From positions 1 to 9,248 of the forward strand of contig DALC01000028.1 in the NCBI GenBank assembly GCA_002499325.1: a DNA stretch of 9,248 nt, read 5' to 3'. The DNA comes from Euryarchaeota archaeon UBA538. GTDB lineage: Archaea > Thermoplasmatota > Poseidoniia > Poseidoniales > Thalassarchaeaceae. This document shows, one piece after another, positions 1 through 6,052 of the stretch. Under the pieces are notes generated by a model. The model had not been told where the DNA came from and made no database searches. It worked only from the letters and a program-made list of their open reading frames with translations. Each line of letters opens with the position of its first letter. The first letter of the stretch is position 1. A program made the translations under genes and the position numbers.

Positions 1-42
1 CTGTTTCAGTCAGCTCTGGCAGCATACGGGCGTGAAGCTTGA
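1..42 (+). CDS. C-terminal end of an upstream gene (partial, unidentified)
   Basis: Reading in frame from base 1 gives LFQSALAAYGREA and then a TGA stop at 40-42. The frame is open to the window edge, and the peptide looks like an ordinary helical protein C-terminus. It lies 41 bases before the chosen start of the 3-hydroxyacyl-CoA dehydrogenase on the same strand, so it may be the preceding gene of the same operon. Thirteen codons are too few to identify a family, and the frame could be open by chance. Confidence 0.3.
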   Translation: MFQSALAAYGREA

Positions 43-69
43 GTACGTCTTATTTCCTCGACTGCCCTA

Positions 70-74
70 GAGGT
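70..74 (+). promoter_or_regulatory. Shine-Dalgarno-like site of the hydroxyacyl-CoA dehydrogenase
   Basis: GAGGT at 70-74 matches the anti-Shine-Dalgarno core and stands 9 bases before the GTG at 84. It would be only 3 bases from the alternative GTG at 78 and lies downstream of the TTG at 39. It therefore favours the start at 84, which also puts the NAD-binding strand directly at the N-terminus, as is usual in this family. Confidence 0.5.
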
Positions 75-83
75 TGCGTGATC

Positions 84-962
84 GTGCGTACAATAGCTGT
101 GATTGGCTCCGGAACAATGGGCTCTGGTATCGCCCAGGTTTGTGCTCAGACAGGATGGGAAACAAGGTTGTATGATGCGTTTCCAGATTCTCTTGAGAAA
201 GGTATGAATTCTATTGGTGAATTTTGGAAGGGCGGGATAGCGAGAGGTAAAAATACAGAAGAACAAGTTAATGAATGGTCAAACAAATTGATTCCTTGTG
301 AGAATCTTGAGAAGGCCCTGACAGGAGTTGATCTAGTAATTGAGGCCGTACCTGAGAAAATTGAATTGAAGAGATCAATGTTCAAAAAAATAGAGGATCT
401 AGCTCCAGGAAATGCAATCCTGGCCACCAATACCTCTGGATTGAAAATTTCCGAGATTGCATCTGTAGTGGAGAATCCGGAGAGAGTGGTTGGGATGCAT
501 TTCTTCAATCCGGTACCTGTAATGAAGCTACTAGAAGTGATAAAGCATGATTTATGTTCTGATGGCACAATAGATGAAGTGATTGAGATAGGAAGGGAGA
601 TGGGAAAAACTAGCATAGTTGTTTGCGATGTTCCCGGGTTTGCAACTAGTAGACTTGGTGTGGTTTTGGGAAATGAGGCGATTAGAATGTTGGCAGAAGG
701 AGTAGCGAGTGCCAGTGACATCGACACTGCGATGAAGTTAGGATACAGACATCCAATGGGGCCTCTCGAGCTGTCCGACTTAGTAGGATTGGACGTGCGT
801 AGAGATATTCTGAATAACCTTGCAGAGTCTTTTGATGATCCTTCTTATCTCCCTCACCCTCTTCTTGTTAGACTGGTAGAATCTGGAGAATTAGGGAAGA
901 AGACTGGTCGGGGAATATACAATTGGTCTGAAGACGGAAAATCGGAAAGAGAAGACCTGTGA
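84..962 (+). CDS. 3-hydroxyacyl-CoA dehydrogenase (3-hydroxybutyryl-CoA dehydrogenase type)
   Basis: This enzyme oxidises (S)-3-hydroxyacyl-CoA to 3-ketoacyl-CoA with NAD+ in beta-oxidation, or runs the reverse step in butyrate-type pathways; it is cytosolic. From the GTG at 84 the protein is 292 residues, normal for the stand-alone family. The Rossmann motif GSGTMGSGIA is at the N-terminus (about residues 8-17), and an acidic residue after strand 2 (LYDA) fits NAD rather than NADP. The central stretch GMHFFNPVPVM holds catalytic His139, and Glu151 in LLEVIK is its partner; their 12-residue spacing equals that of the human His158/Glu170 pair. The C-terminal helical domain contains the conserved DIDTAMKLGYRHPMGPLEL segment. 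The position of the human active-site Asn208 is Ser189 (GFATSRLG), a variant I recall from some prokaryotic members. The SemiSWEET gene follows after 9 bases. Family identity is secure; chain-length preference cannot be read from the sequence. Confidence 0.93.
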   Translation: MRTIAVIGSGTMGSGIAQVCAQTGWETRLYDAFPDSLEKGMNSIGEFWKGGIARGKNTEEQVNEWSNKLIPCENLEKALTGVDLVIEAVPEKIELKRSMFKKIEDLAPGNAILATNTSGLKISEIASVVENPERVVGMHFFNPVPVMKLLEVIKHDLCSDGTIDEVIEIGREMGKTSIVVCDVPGFATSRLGVVLGNEAIRMLAEGVASASDIDTAMKLGYRHPMGPLELSDLVGLDVRRDILNNLAESFDDPSYLPHPLLVRLVESGELGKKTGRGIYNWSEDGKSEREDL

Positions 963-971
963 GATGATACT

Positions 972-1268
972 GTGCAGGAAGTATTCATCGAGGGGATAGG
1001 GATATTTGCAGGTTTCCTTGGAGTAATTGCGTGGATTCCTCAAATTAGGGAAGTTTGGATAGAAGGATTGCATGAAGGAATCTCTCTTCCAACTTTCTTC
1101 CTCGTTTCAACGGCCCTGGTCCTTTGGCTGATATACGGAATTCTGATTGGTTCGGTATCAATAATTATAGCAAATATAGCCGCTTTAGCTTGTATAATAT
1201 CCCTAATTGTGGGAGTTTTTAGACTTCGTAGCTCAGAGTCAAGTTATGGTGCGAACACCGGGAGTTGA
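972..1268 (+). CDS. SemiSWEET-family small transporter
   Basis: SemiSWEETs are three-helix membrane proteins that work as dimers; characterised members move sugars down their gradient. The GTG start gives 98 residues, the usual size. Three hydrophobic segments are visible at about residues 7-25, 40-59 and 62-83. Helix 1 carries the family Pro-Gln pair (IPQI, residues 22-25), followed by a polar loop ending in GIS. Helix 2 has the LWLIYG motif (51-56) and helix 3 has a conserved-type Asn68 (IIAN). The start lies 9 bases after the dehydrogenase stop, with a weak purine-rich GAGATGA at 961-967, so the two genes are probably co-transcribed. The last seven codons and the stop lie inside the 3' part of the antisense tRNA-Gly gene, so the hydrophilic tail after residue 91 is dictated by tRNA sequence. 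The substrate is unknown; the operon partner gives no sugar link. Confidence 0.85.
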   Translation: MQEVFIEGIGIFAGFLGVIAWIPQIREVWIEGLHEGISLPTFFLVSTALVLWLIYGILIGSVSIIIANIAALACIISLIVGVFRLRSSESSYGANTGS

Positions 1269-1321
1269 ACCCGGGTTAGCAGGTTGGGAACCTGCTGTCA
1301 TAACCACTAGACCATGTCCGC
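1247..1321 (-). tRNA. tRNA-Gly (anticodon CCC), CCA encoded
   Basis: On the minus strand the sequence folds into a full cloverleaf. The acceptor stem is GCGGACA/TGTTCGC with one G-T pair. The D arm is GTC/GAC plus a T-T mismatch, with a GG in the loop. The anticodon stem is GCAGG/CCTGC with loop TTCCCAA (anticodon CCC, reading GGG). The variable loop has four bases, and the T arm is CCGGG/CCCGG with loop TTCAACT. The discriminator is A, at base 1250, and CCA is encoded at 1247-1249. The body is 72 bases without CCA and shows no intron. A73 together with a TGGTCTAGTGGTTA-type D arm is characteristic of archaeal or eukaryal tRNA-Gly; bacterial tRNA-Gly carries U73. The gene lies downstream of the helicase on the same strand but appears to have its own TATA-like box. 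Its 3' 22 bases overlap the SemiSWEET gene. Confidence 0.95.
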
Positions 1322-1331
1322 CTGTTAGGTG

Positions 1332-1360
1332 CGAGTCGTGGGAGGTAATTTAGCGACTCG
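1332..1360. repeat. Inverted repeat flanking the tRNA TATA-like box
   Basis: CGAGTCG at 1332-1338 and CGACTCG at 1354-1360 are perfect 7-base inverted copies separated by 15 bases. The tRNA TATA-like box lies in the spacer. The element sits in the short gap between the helicase stop (1371) and the tRNA 5' end (1321). It could be an RNA hairpin ending or stabilising the helicase transcript, a protein-binding palindrome over the tRNA promoter, or chance. No T-run follows it on the minus strand, so a classical intrinsic terminator is not supported. Confidence 0.4.
1346..1352 (-). promoter_or_regulatory. Candidate archaeal TATA box for tRNA-Gly
   Basis: Read on the minus strand, 1352-1346 is TAAATTA, the only strongly AT-rich stretch in front of the tRNA. 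It lies 25-31 bases upstream of the mature 5' end at 1321. This is the expected distance if transcription begins at or a few bases before the tRNA. A purine-rich BRE directly upstream is not obvious. The assignment rests on composition and position only. Confidence 0.45.
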
Positions 1361-1370
1361 GTTTGTAAGA

Positions 1371-2762
1371 TTAGGGTCTGGCGTCTGCCTTCTTCTTCGA
1401 CCCTCTACTGCGTTTTCTCTTCCCTTTGCCTTGAAAATTTTTGTTACGATTTTCGTTCGTACCTTTGTTGGATCTATTTCTTTTAGAATTTCTAGAACGC
1501 CCCCTTCTGCTACGTTTTTTCTTCGTGTTTGTTCGTCTTTCTTTATTCTCATATGAGGGAACTAGATTGAATTCATTCTTTTTCAATTCCTCAGGCCTTG
1601 GATCGGTGAATCTTTTCCTTATTCCGACTTCTCTCTGAATTCTATTGTAGCTTCTTTGCTCATTCCTCTTTACAAGGGATATAACAACTCCACTACTCCC
1701 AGCTCTCGCAGTTCTTCCACTCCTGTGCTTGTATGCCTTTGCATCATCAGGAGGGTCATAGTGAATCACACAGTTAATTCCTTCAACATCGATCCCCCTA
1801 GCTGCTACATCAGTAGCAACGAGAACCATACTTCTGCCACTGCTAAACTTCCTCATGGCGCGGTCTCGTTGTTTCTGATTGAGGCCTCCATGTAGGGAGG
1901 AAAGTGGGACATCGTCCAACTTCAACTCATCACTCAATCTATCTACTCCTAACCTAGTTCTACAGAATATTATGCTTCTTCCGGCCCTTCTAACTGATTT
2001 TACCGCGATTTCTGTTTTCTTGTATGGCTTAATATTCCAGAAGAGGTGTTCCATACTATCCATACTAATCTCTTTGGGTCCGACCTCAATTCTTACCGGA
2101 TCGTTTTGGTAGGACTTGACGAGCTTAGAAACTTCATGATCAAGTGTAGCACTGAAAAGAATCATTTGAGGTTCGCTGATGCACTGATCGATAATCTTGC
2201 AGACCGGTTCCATGAACCCCATATCGGCCATACGATCGGCTTCGTCGAGGACCACTATGCCAACATCTTCCAAGGACAAAGCTTTCCTTTTTAGTAAGTC
2301 CAAGAGCCTTCCAGGGCATGCTACTAGTATTTCCGCTCCTTTTTCCAAACCTCTGAGTTGCTTTCCATATGATGTTCCGCCGTACACTGAGAGTACTTTC
2401 ATTTTTGATTCCCATGCTAGCGGATCTAAGACGTTCCTAATCTGCTCCGCCAACTCCCTGGTTGGAGTAAGTATCAGTGCTGTCGGCTTCTTTGGCTTAG
2501 CGGGACCGGTTCGGGAAATCAATGGAAGACCAAAAGCAAGTGTCTTTCCAGAACCCGTGGGGGCCCTGCAACAGATATCTCTTCCTTCCATCGCACTAGG
2601 AATAGCTTCGATTTGAACTTCAAAGGGCTCAGTGATACCTTGATCGGCCAAACAACCAATCAACCTTGACTCGATTCCTAAGTCTGAGAATCGAACCACT
2701 GGCAACCCTACAAGACGCCTCCGCGTAGGTACCCTATTTAGTATGGACAGTTGAGTATCCAA
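1371..2762 (-). CDS. DEAD-box ATP-dependent RNA helicase with basic C-terminal tail
   Basis: DEAD-box helicases unwind short RNA duplexes in ribosome assembly, RNA decay or cold adaptation; this one is cytosolic. All core motifs are present. These are the Q-motif region (F25 to Q50), motif I APTGSGKT (67-74), Ia PTREL (100-104), GG (128-129), Ib as CPGR (149-152, usually TPGR), II DEAD (173-176), III SAT (204-206), IV IIFCRT (264-269), V ATDVAARGID (316-325) and VI HRSGRTARAG (346-355). After about residue 405 the protein is almost entirely Lys, Arg, Asn, Ser and Gly, an unstructured RNA-binding type of tail. The start is uncertain. TTG at 2762 gives 463 residues but has no nearby Shine-Dalgarno site. 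GTG at 2699 (Val22) would begin just before the Q motif and lies about 35 bases after an AT-rich CTAAATA (2741-2735, minus strand). The ABC-F gene ends 30 bases upstream on the same strand, suggesting co-transcription. A specific subfamily name such as RhlE or CshA is not justified. Confidence 0.93.
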   Translation of the reverse strand: MDTQLSILNRVPTRRRLVGLPVVRFSDLGIESRLIGCLADQGITEPFEVQIEAIPSAMEGRDICCRAPTGSGKTLAFGLPLISRTGPAKPKKPTALILTPTRELAEQIRNVLDPLAWESKMKVLSVYGGTSYGKQLRGLEKGAEILVACPGRLLDLLKRKALSLEDVGIVVLDEADRMADMGFMEPVCKIIDQCISEPQMILFSATLDHEVSKLVKSYQNDPVRIEVGPKEISMDSMEHLFWNIKPYKKTEIAVKSVRRAGRSIIFCRTRLGVDRLSDELKLDDVPLSSLHGGLNQKQRDRAMRKFSSGRSMVLVATDVAARGIDVEGINCVIHYDPPDDAKAYKHRSGRTARAGSSGVVISLVKRNEQRSYNRIQREVGIRKRFTDPRPEELKKNEFNLVPSYENKERRTNTKKKRSRRGRSRNSKRNRSNKGTNENRNKNFQGKGKRKRSRGSKKKADARP

Positions 2763-2792
2763 GATTATGGCGAAACCATCTATCTGCCTGAC

Positions 2793-4454
2793 TTACGGCT
2801 CTACATTTTCCTGTTGAGTCTTTCTCCGGATATAATCAGAGTAATTTCCAGGCCAGACCCAAAGACTTCCATCTCCTGGTAACTCCCAGATTGTATCACA
2901 AATCTTGTCTAAGAAATATCTGTCATGGCTAACAGTGATGATAGCTCCTTCGTAATCTCCTAAGGCGTCTTCAAGAGCCTCCTTAGCATCCGTATCTAGG
3001 TGGTTTGTGGGCTCATCGAGGAGTAACATGTTGTTTTCTCCCAATAGTAATTCAAGTAATGCTATTCTGGCTCTCTCTCCTCCACTGAGTTTTCCCAGAG
3101 GGACAGTAACCATGTCCTTAGTGAACTGAAATCTCCCCAGAAGGGATCTGATTTCACCATAATCCATCCTAGGCCTGAGGGCTCTGACTTGCTCTACTGG
3201 GTTCATATCAAAATTCAGTGACCTGTGGTCCTGGTGGAAGTACCCTATTTGGACTCCTGGTCTGATATCTATCGTCCCAGAGTCTAGCTCGATCTCCCCG
3301 GTTATTAATCTCAATAGAGTGGTTTTACCAGCTCCATTTGGACCTACAATTCCGATTTTCTGACCTCTTCGGATTCCTACCTCTAGGCCATTAATAATTG
3401 GTCTTTTTAGTTCATCGAACGTAAGCTTAGCATTATGGAAATCTAATACCTCGAGGCTGCTTTTCTCGATTGACTTTAGATTAAACTTGAGATTCTGTCT
3501 CTGACGGGGTTTTAGTGACTTCAGCCATTTTAATTCCCTTTGAGAACGATTAATCATAACATGTTTTTGAGATACTGATTTATCATACTTATTTGCCCTC
3601 TTCATCGATTGCATAGCACCTAAGAGCCTCTTTATTTCCTTCTGGGCCTTTTCTATCCTATCTTGTAATGTCTGTAGAAATAGCTCTTTTTGGTGTAAAA
3701 ATGAGGTATAATTACCACTATACCCCTTCAGATGAGCATCTTGGATTTCTACTATATTGTTGCAAACTCGATCTAAAAAGTACCTGTCATGGCTAACTAT
3801 CAGTAATGCACCGTCGAAAGTATTCAGGAATTTCTCCAACCAATCAAGGGTCTGAAAATCCAGATGATTGGTAGGCTCATCCAAGAAGAAAACATCTATT
3901 TCTCTCAATCCTACTAACTGTCTCGCCAGTGCTACCTTGGCCCTCTCGCCTCCTGATAGTGAGGATAGTGGCATGTCCATCGGATGGTGTGCTAGATCCA
4001 GTGCCTTCAGAATCTCTTGAGCATGCCCCGCCACATCCCCTCCACCAGATCTTGCCATCAGACTCTGGAGCTCTTGGTACCTATCCATAGCTGGTTGCCA
4101 GTCTCCGTCGTAAAATCCAGGGTCGGCCATCATTTCTTCGATTCTGGAAATCTCATCTTCCAATTCTTGAAACTGCCTTCCCCTCCTGTTTAATTCCTCA
4201 CCCAAAGTTGCTTCCTCGACGATATCTCTTATCTGAGTGAGGAATGCCAGTCTCAGACCAGCAGCGTAAGTAACATCCCCTAGATCCTGATCTTGATTAC
4301 TAATTGTCCTGAGAAGTGTAGTCTTCCCGGCACCATTATGTCCCACTACACCAATTCGGTCGCCTTCATCTATCCTGAGGTTGATTCCCTCTAGGACAGT
4401 AAGTGGCCCGAAGGCCCGATGGACATCATCGAGTCGTATTAGCTCCCTTGCCAC
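2793..4454 (-). CDS. ABC-F family ATPase (ribosome-associated, EttA/Uup-like architecture)
   Basis: ABC-F proteins have two ATP-binding cassettes and no membrane domain. Characterised members bind the ribosomal E site and modulate translation or antibiotic resistance. The protein is 553 residues from a GTG start, the usual size. Cassette 1 has Walker A GHNGAGKT (38-45), signature LSGGE (166-170), Walker B VFFLDE with TNHLD (188-198) and switch His in SHDR (221-224). Cassette 2 has GPNGAGKT (371-378), LSGGE (456-460), LLLDE with TNHLD (477-487) and SHDR (509-512). A charged helical insertion at about 85-150 corresponds to the arm region. The basic interdomain linker at about 250-325 is the P-site tRNA-interacting region of the family. 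There is no predicted membrane segment. Both ATP sites keep catalytic Glu (192 and 481), so it should be active. It is transcribed ahead of the helicase. The family is common in bacteria and eukaryotes and less usual in archaea. Whether it acts in housekeeping translation or resistance cannot be told. Confidence 0.93.
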   Translation of the reverse strand: MARELIRLDDVHRAFGPLTVLEGINLRIDEGDRIGVVGHNGAGKTTLLRTISNQDQDLGDVTYAAGLRLAFLTQIRDIVEEATLGEELNRRGRQFQELEDEISRIEEMMADPGFYDGDWQPAMDRYQELQSLMARSGGGDVAGHAQEILKALDLAHHPMDMPLSSLSGGERAKVALARQLVGLREIDVFFLDEPTNHLDFQTLDWLEKFLNTFDGALLIVSHDRYFLDRVCNNIVEIQDAHLKGYSGNYTSFLHQKELFLQTLQDRIEKAQKEIKRLLGAMQSMKRANKYDKSVSQKHVMINRSQRELKWLKSLKPRQRQNLKFNLKSIEKSSLEVLDFHNAKLTFDELKRPIINGLEVGIRRGQKIGIVGPNGAGKTTLLRLITGEIELDSGTIDIRPGVQIGYFHQDHRSLNFDMNPVEQVRALRPRMDYGEIRSLLGRFQFTKDMVTVPLGKLSGGERARIALLELLLGENNMLLLDEPTNHLDTDAKEALEDALGDYEGAIITVSHDRYFLDKICDTIWELPGDGSLWVWPGNYSDYIRRKTQQENVEP

Positions 4455-4495
4455 GAGACTGCGCGTGGACTCGGGTTGAAGTGCTCATCGGTCAC

Positions 4496-4507
4496 AATTG
4501 CTCAATT
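4496..4507. promoter_or_regulatory. Small palindrome between divergent ABC-F and hydrolase genes
   Basis: AATTG-CT-CAATT is a 5-base inverted repeat with a 2-base centre. It is the most AT-rich part of the 56-base region between the ABC-F GTG (4454) and the first hydrolase ATG (4511). It could be an operator or a core promoter element serving either direction. Its centre is about 47 bases upstream of the ABC-F start. No convincing TATA box or other element is seen here, and a repeat this short can arise by chance. Confidence 0.25.
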
Positions 4508-4510
4508 AGG

Positions 4511-5596
4511 ATGGCAATGCTCATGAATGACAGTGTGTCGTTCGCATATATGGCGTCAATCAGGGAATACTGGAAATCTTTGGATGGAAAGAAAAAACTG
4601 TTCTCTCTTTCCGCTGTGGTGTTGATGGTAATTGGCTCTGGATACGTTGGCATCGGGTATGTGATTGCATCACAGTCATTGGCGATCAATCCTGGTTGTG
4701 GTATGTGGTCAGAAAATACCCCTTCGAACTGGGATGTGGATGACGATTGGGAAAGTTTTGAACCTTGGCCAGATGCAGAAGAACGTGTAGATATACGTAG
4801 GAATTTTGATGTTTCCTCATATCAGATGTCCTCTTACGAGAATGTTTCATTCACTCCACGAGGAGATGCGGGCGTTACGCTTCGTGGTTGGTATGTAGAA
4901 GTTGATCAAAATGCCCCCGTAGTAATTCTCACGCATGGGATGCCAATGAATGGAAAGTGTAAACCAGAGATGTTACTTATGCAGGCTTACTTATCTGAAG
5001 GTGGCATCAATACCCTTTCCTTTGATTTGAGAAATTATGGAGAGAGTGATGTTGTAGGGGACTATTTTGCCGTTGGACAAATCGAGTTTAATGATCTTTT
5101 AGGCGCATACGACTGGTTGACTGAAAATAAGGGATACCAACCGGGAGAAGTTGGCATGACTGCCATATCTGCTGGAGGAGGAGCTGCAATTGCTTTCGCT
5201 GAAGAGTCGGGAATAGGCGCTATGTGGCTTGACAGTGCAGTCTTGGACTTCCCGTTATTGGTTAACAACGAATTAGAAAGATTGGGTTTTCCAACTATTT
5301 TTGCGGGACCAGCGGTAAGAGTTGGGGGCTGGCTAGCTGGAGTTGGTCTGGATGAACGCTCTCCCATGGAGGCCGCTGATACTGCTGGGGACAGGGAAGT
5401 ATTCCTGACTCATGGAAAGGACGACCCAAGAGTATCAATCGTTCATGCAGAGAGATTTGAGTCAAGAATGCTAGACAATGGGGGGAATGTAGATACTTGG
5501 TATGTTGAAGATAGAGGACATGTAGACGCCATTTGGGGAAACTCTGATGAATACAAGATGAAACTTGTTAATTTCTTTGAAGTGGCTTTATACTAG
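4511..5596 (+). CDS. Membrane-anchored alpha/beta-hydrolase family protein
   Basis: The fold suggests a serine hydrolase (esterase, thioesterase or peptidase type); the substrate is unknown. Candidate ATG starts are 4511, 4517, 4523 and 4550. AGGA at 4508-4511 sits 5 bases before 4517, while 4550 gives a compact MASIREYW N-terminus. I give the outermost ATG (361 residues). Counting from 4550 (348 residues), KKK at 14-16 precedes one hydrophobic helix at about 17-42. By the positive-inside rule this puts the enzyme domain outside the cytoplasm. The hydrolase domain shows the oxyanion-type HGMPM loop at His130, FDLRNYGESD after strand 4, and nucleophile elbow AISAGG with Ser208. The acid is Asp292 in HGKDDPRV and the base His324 in RGHVD. 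The elbow has Ala where the first Gly of GxSxG is usual. The gene converges on, and overlaps by 9 bases, the histidine phosphatase gene. The triad makes the family call good; I cannot name a specific enzyme. Confidence 0.8.
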   Translation: MAMLMNDSVSFAYMASIREYWKSLDGKKKLFSLSAVVLMVIGSGYVGIGYVIASQSLAINPGCGMWSENTPSNWDVDDDWESFEPWPDAEERVDIRRNFDVSSYQMSSYENVSFTPRGDAGVTLRGWYVEVDQNAPVVILTHGMPMNGKCKPEMLLMQAYLSEGGINTLSFDLRNYGESDVVGDYFAVGQIEFNDLLGAYDWLTENKGYQPGEVGMTAISAGGGAAIAFAEESGIGAMWLDSAVLDFPLLVNNELERLGFPTIFAGPAVRVGGWLAGVGLDERSPMEAADTAGDREVFLTHGKDDPRVSIVHAERFESRMLDNGGNVDTWYVEDRGHVDAIWGNSDEYKMKLVNFFEVALY

Positions 5597-6049
5597 GTTG
5601 CTTGGCCTAATCAGATCCAACAAATGCCATCTTCCATCCTTCTCCACCATTAGAGCGACTGATGCAGTTGTCATAATTTCTAGTTCACCTGAGAGTTTCT
5701 CAAGAAGCATCTCGCATCCTGGGTTATGGCTGATTATCATATGAGTAGTATTTTCGGGAATACTTTCTGTTACCGAAAGAAGAGTATCTAAGGAGGCATG
5801 ATAAAGTCTCCTTTCAATGGATGGGGGGATTTCTGAAAGTTCGGGACCTAGGTTTTCAAATGTCTGGACTGTTCTCAAAGAGCTACTAATAGAGATATGG
5901 TCAGGCTTCCAGCCCCTCCTTAGGATTTCTTTGGCTACAATTGGTGAATCTCCGAGCCCCCTTTCATCTAAAGGCCTGTCATGATCGGCCAGACTGGGAT
6001 TTTCTCTGCTACTATGGGCATGTCTCATGATCATCAAGCGTCTATTCAT
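5588..6049 (-). CDS. SixA-like phosphohistidine phosphatase (histidine phosphatase superfamily)
   Basis: The 153-residue protein is one small histidine-phosphatase domain, the size of bacterial SixA. SixA removes phosphate from phosphohistidine, for example on histidine phosphotransfer proteins or PTS components. The N-terminal catalytic motif is RHA (Arg9-His10, with Ala in place of the usual Gly). Other visible elements are DRPLDERG (24-31), SSSLRT with Arg59, which binds phosphate, LYHAS (82-86) and the second active-site His108 in SHNPG. There is no signal peptide. The ATG lies 3 bases after the stop of the crotonase gene and is served by GAGGA inside that gene's last codons, so the two are very probably co-translated. 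No histidine kinase, HPt domain or PTS gene is in the window, so the substrate is unknown. Action on a small phosphorylated metabolite is an alternative, because this superfamily is broad. Confidence 0.85.
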   Translation of the reverse strand: MNRRLMIMRHAHSSRENPSLADHDRPLDERGLGDSPIVAKEILRRGWKPDHISISSSLRTVQTFENLGPELSEIPPSIERRLYHASLDTLLSVTESIPENTTHMIISHNPGCEMLLEKLSGELEIMTTASVALMVEKDGRWHLLDLIRPSNLV

Positions 6050-6052
6050 AGT

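Noticed and set aside
39..83. TTG start at 39 for the hydroxyacyl-CoA dehydrogenase
   Set aside because: It would add 15 residues with no family resemblance before the NAD-binding strand, and the Shine-Dalgarno-like GAGGT at 70-74 would lie inside the gene. The GTG at 84 fits better.
146..727. 193-codon open frame on the minus strand inside the dehydrogenase gene
   Set aside because: The translation is Ser/Pro/Ile-rich without motifs, as expected for the antisense of a well-supported gene.
1247..1321. tRNA-Gly as an integration (att) site
   Set aside because: The tRNA is a usual kind of target, but I see no integrase, no second copy of the tRNA 3' end, and no change in gene character across it.
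1322..1370. Intrinsic terminator for the helicase in the spacer before the tRNA
   Set aside because: A hairpin is possible, but no T-run follows it on the minus strand, and archaeal terminators depend mainly on T-runs.
2197..2616. 139-codon + strand open frame inside the helicase gene
   Set aside because: It is antisense to the conserved helicase motifs I to III, and its own translation shows no family features.
4403..4510. Upstream extension of the hydrolase to 4403
   Set aside because: It would overlap the N-terminus of the ABC-F gene, and the extra residues have no conserved character. The ATG codons at 4511-4550 are better.
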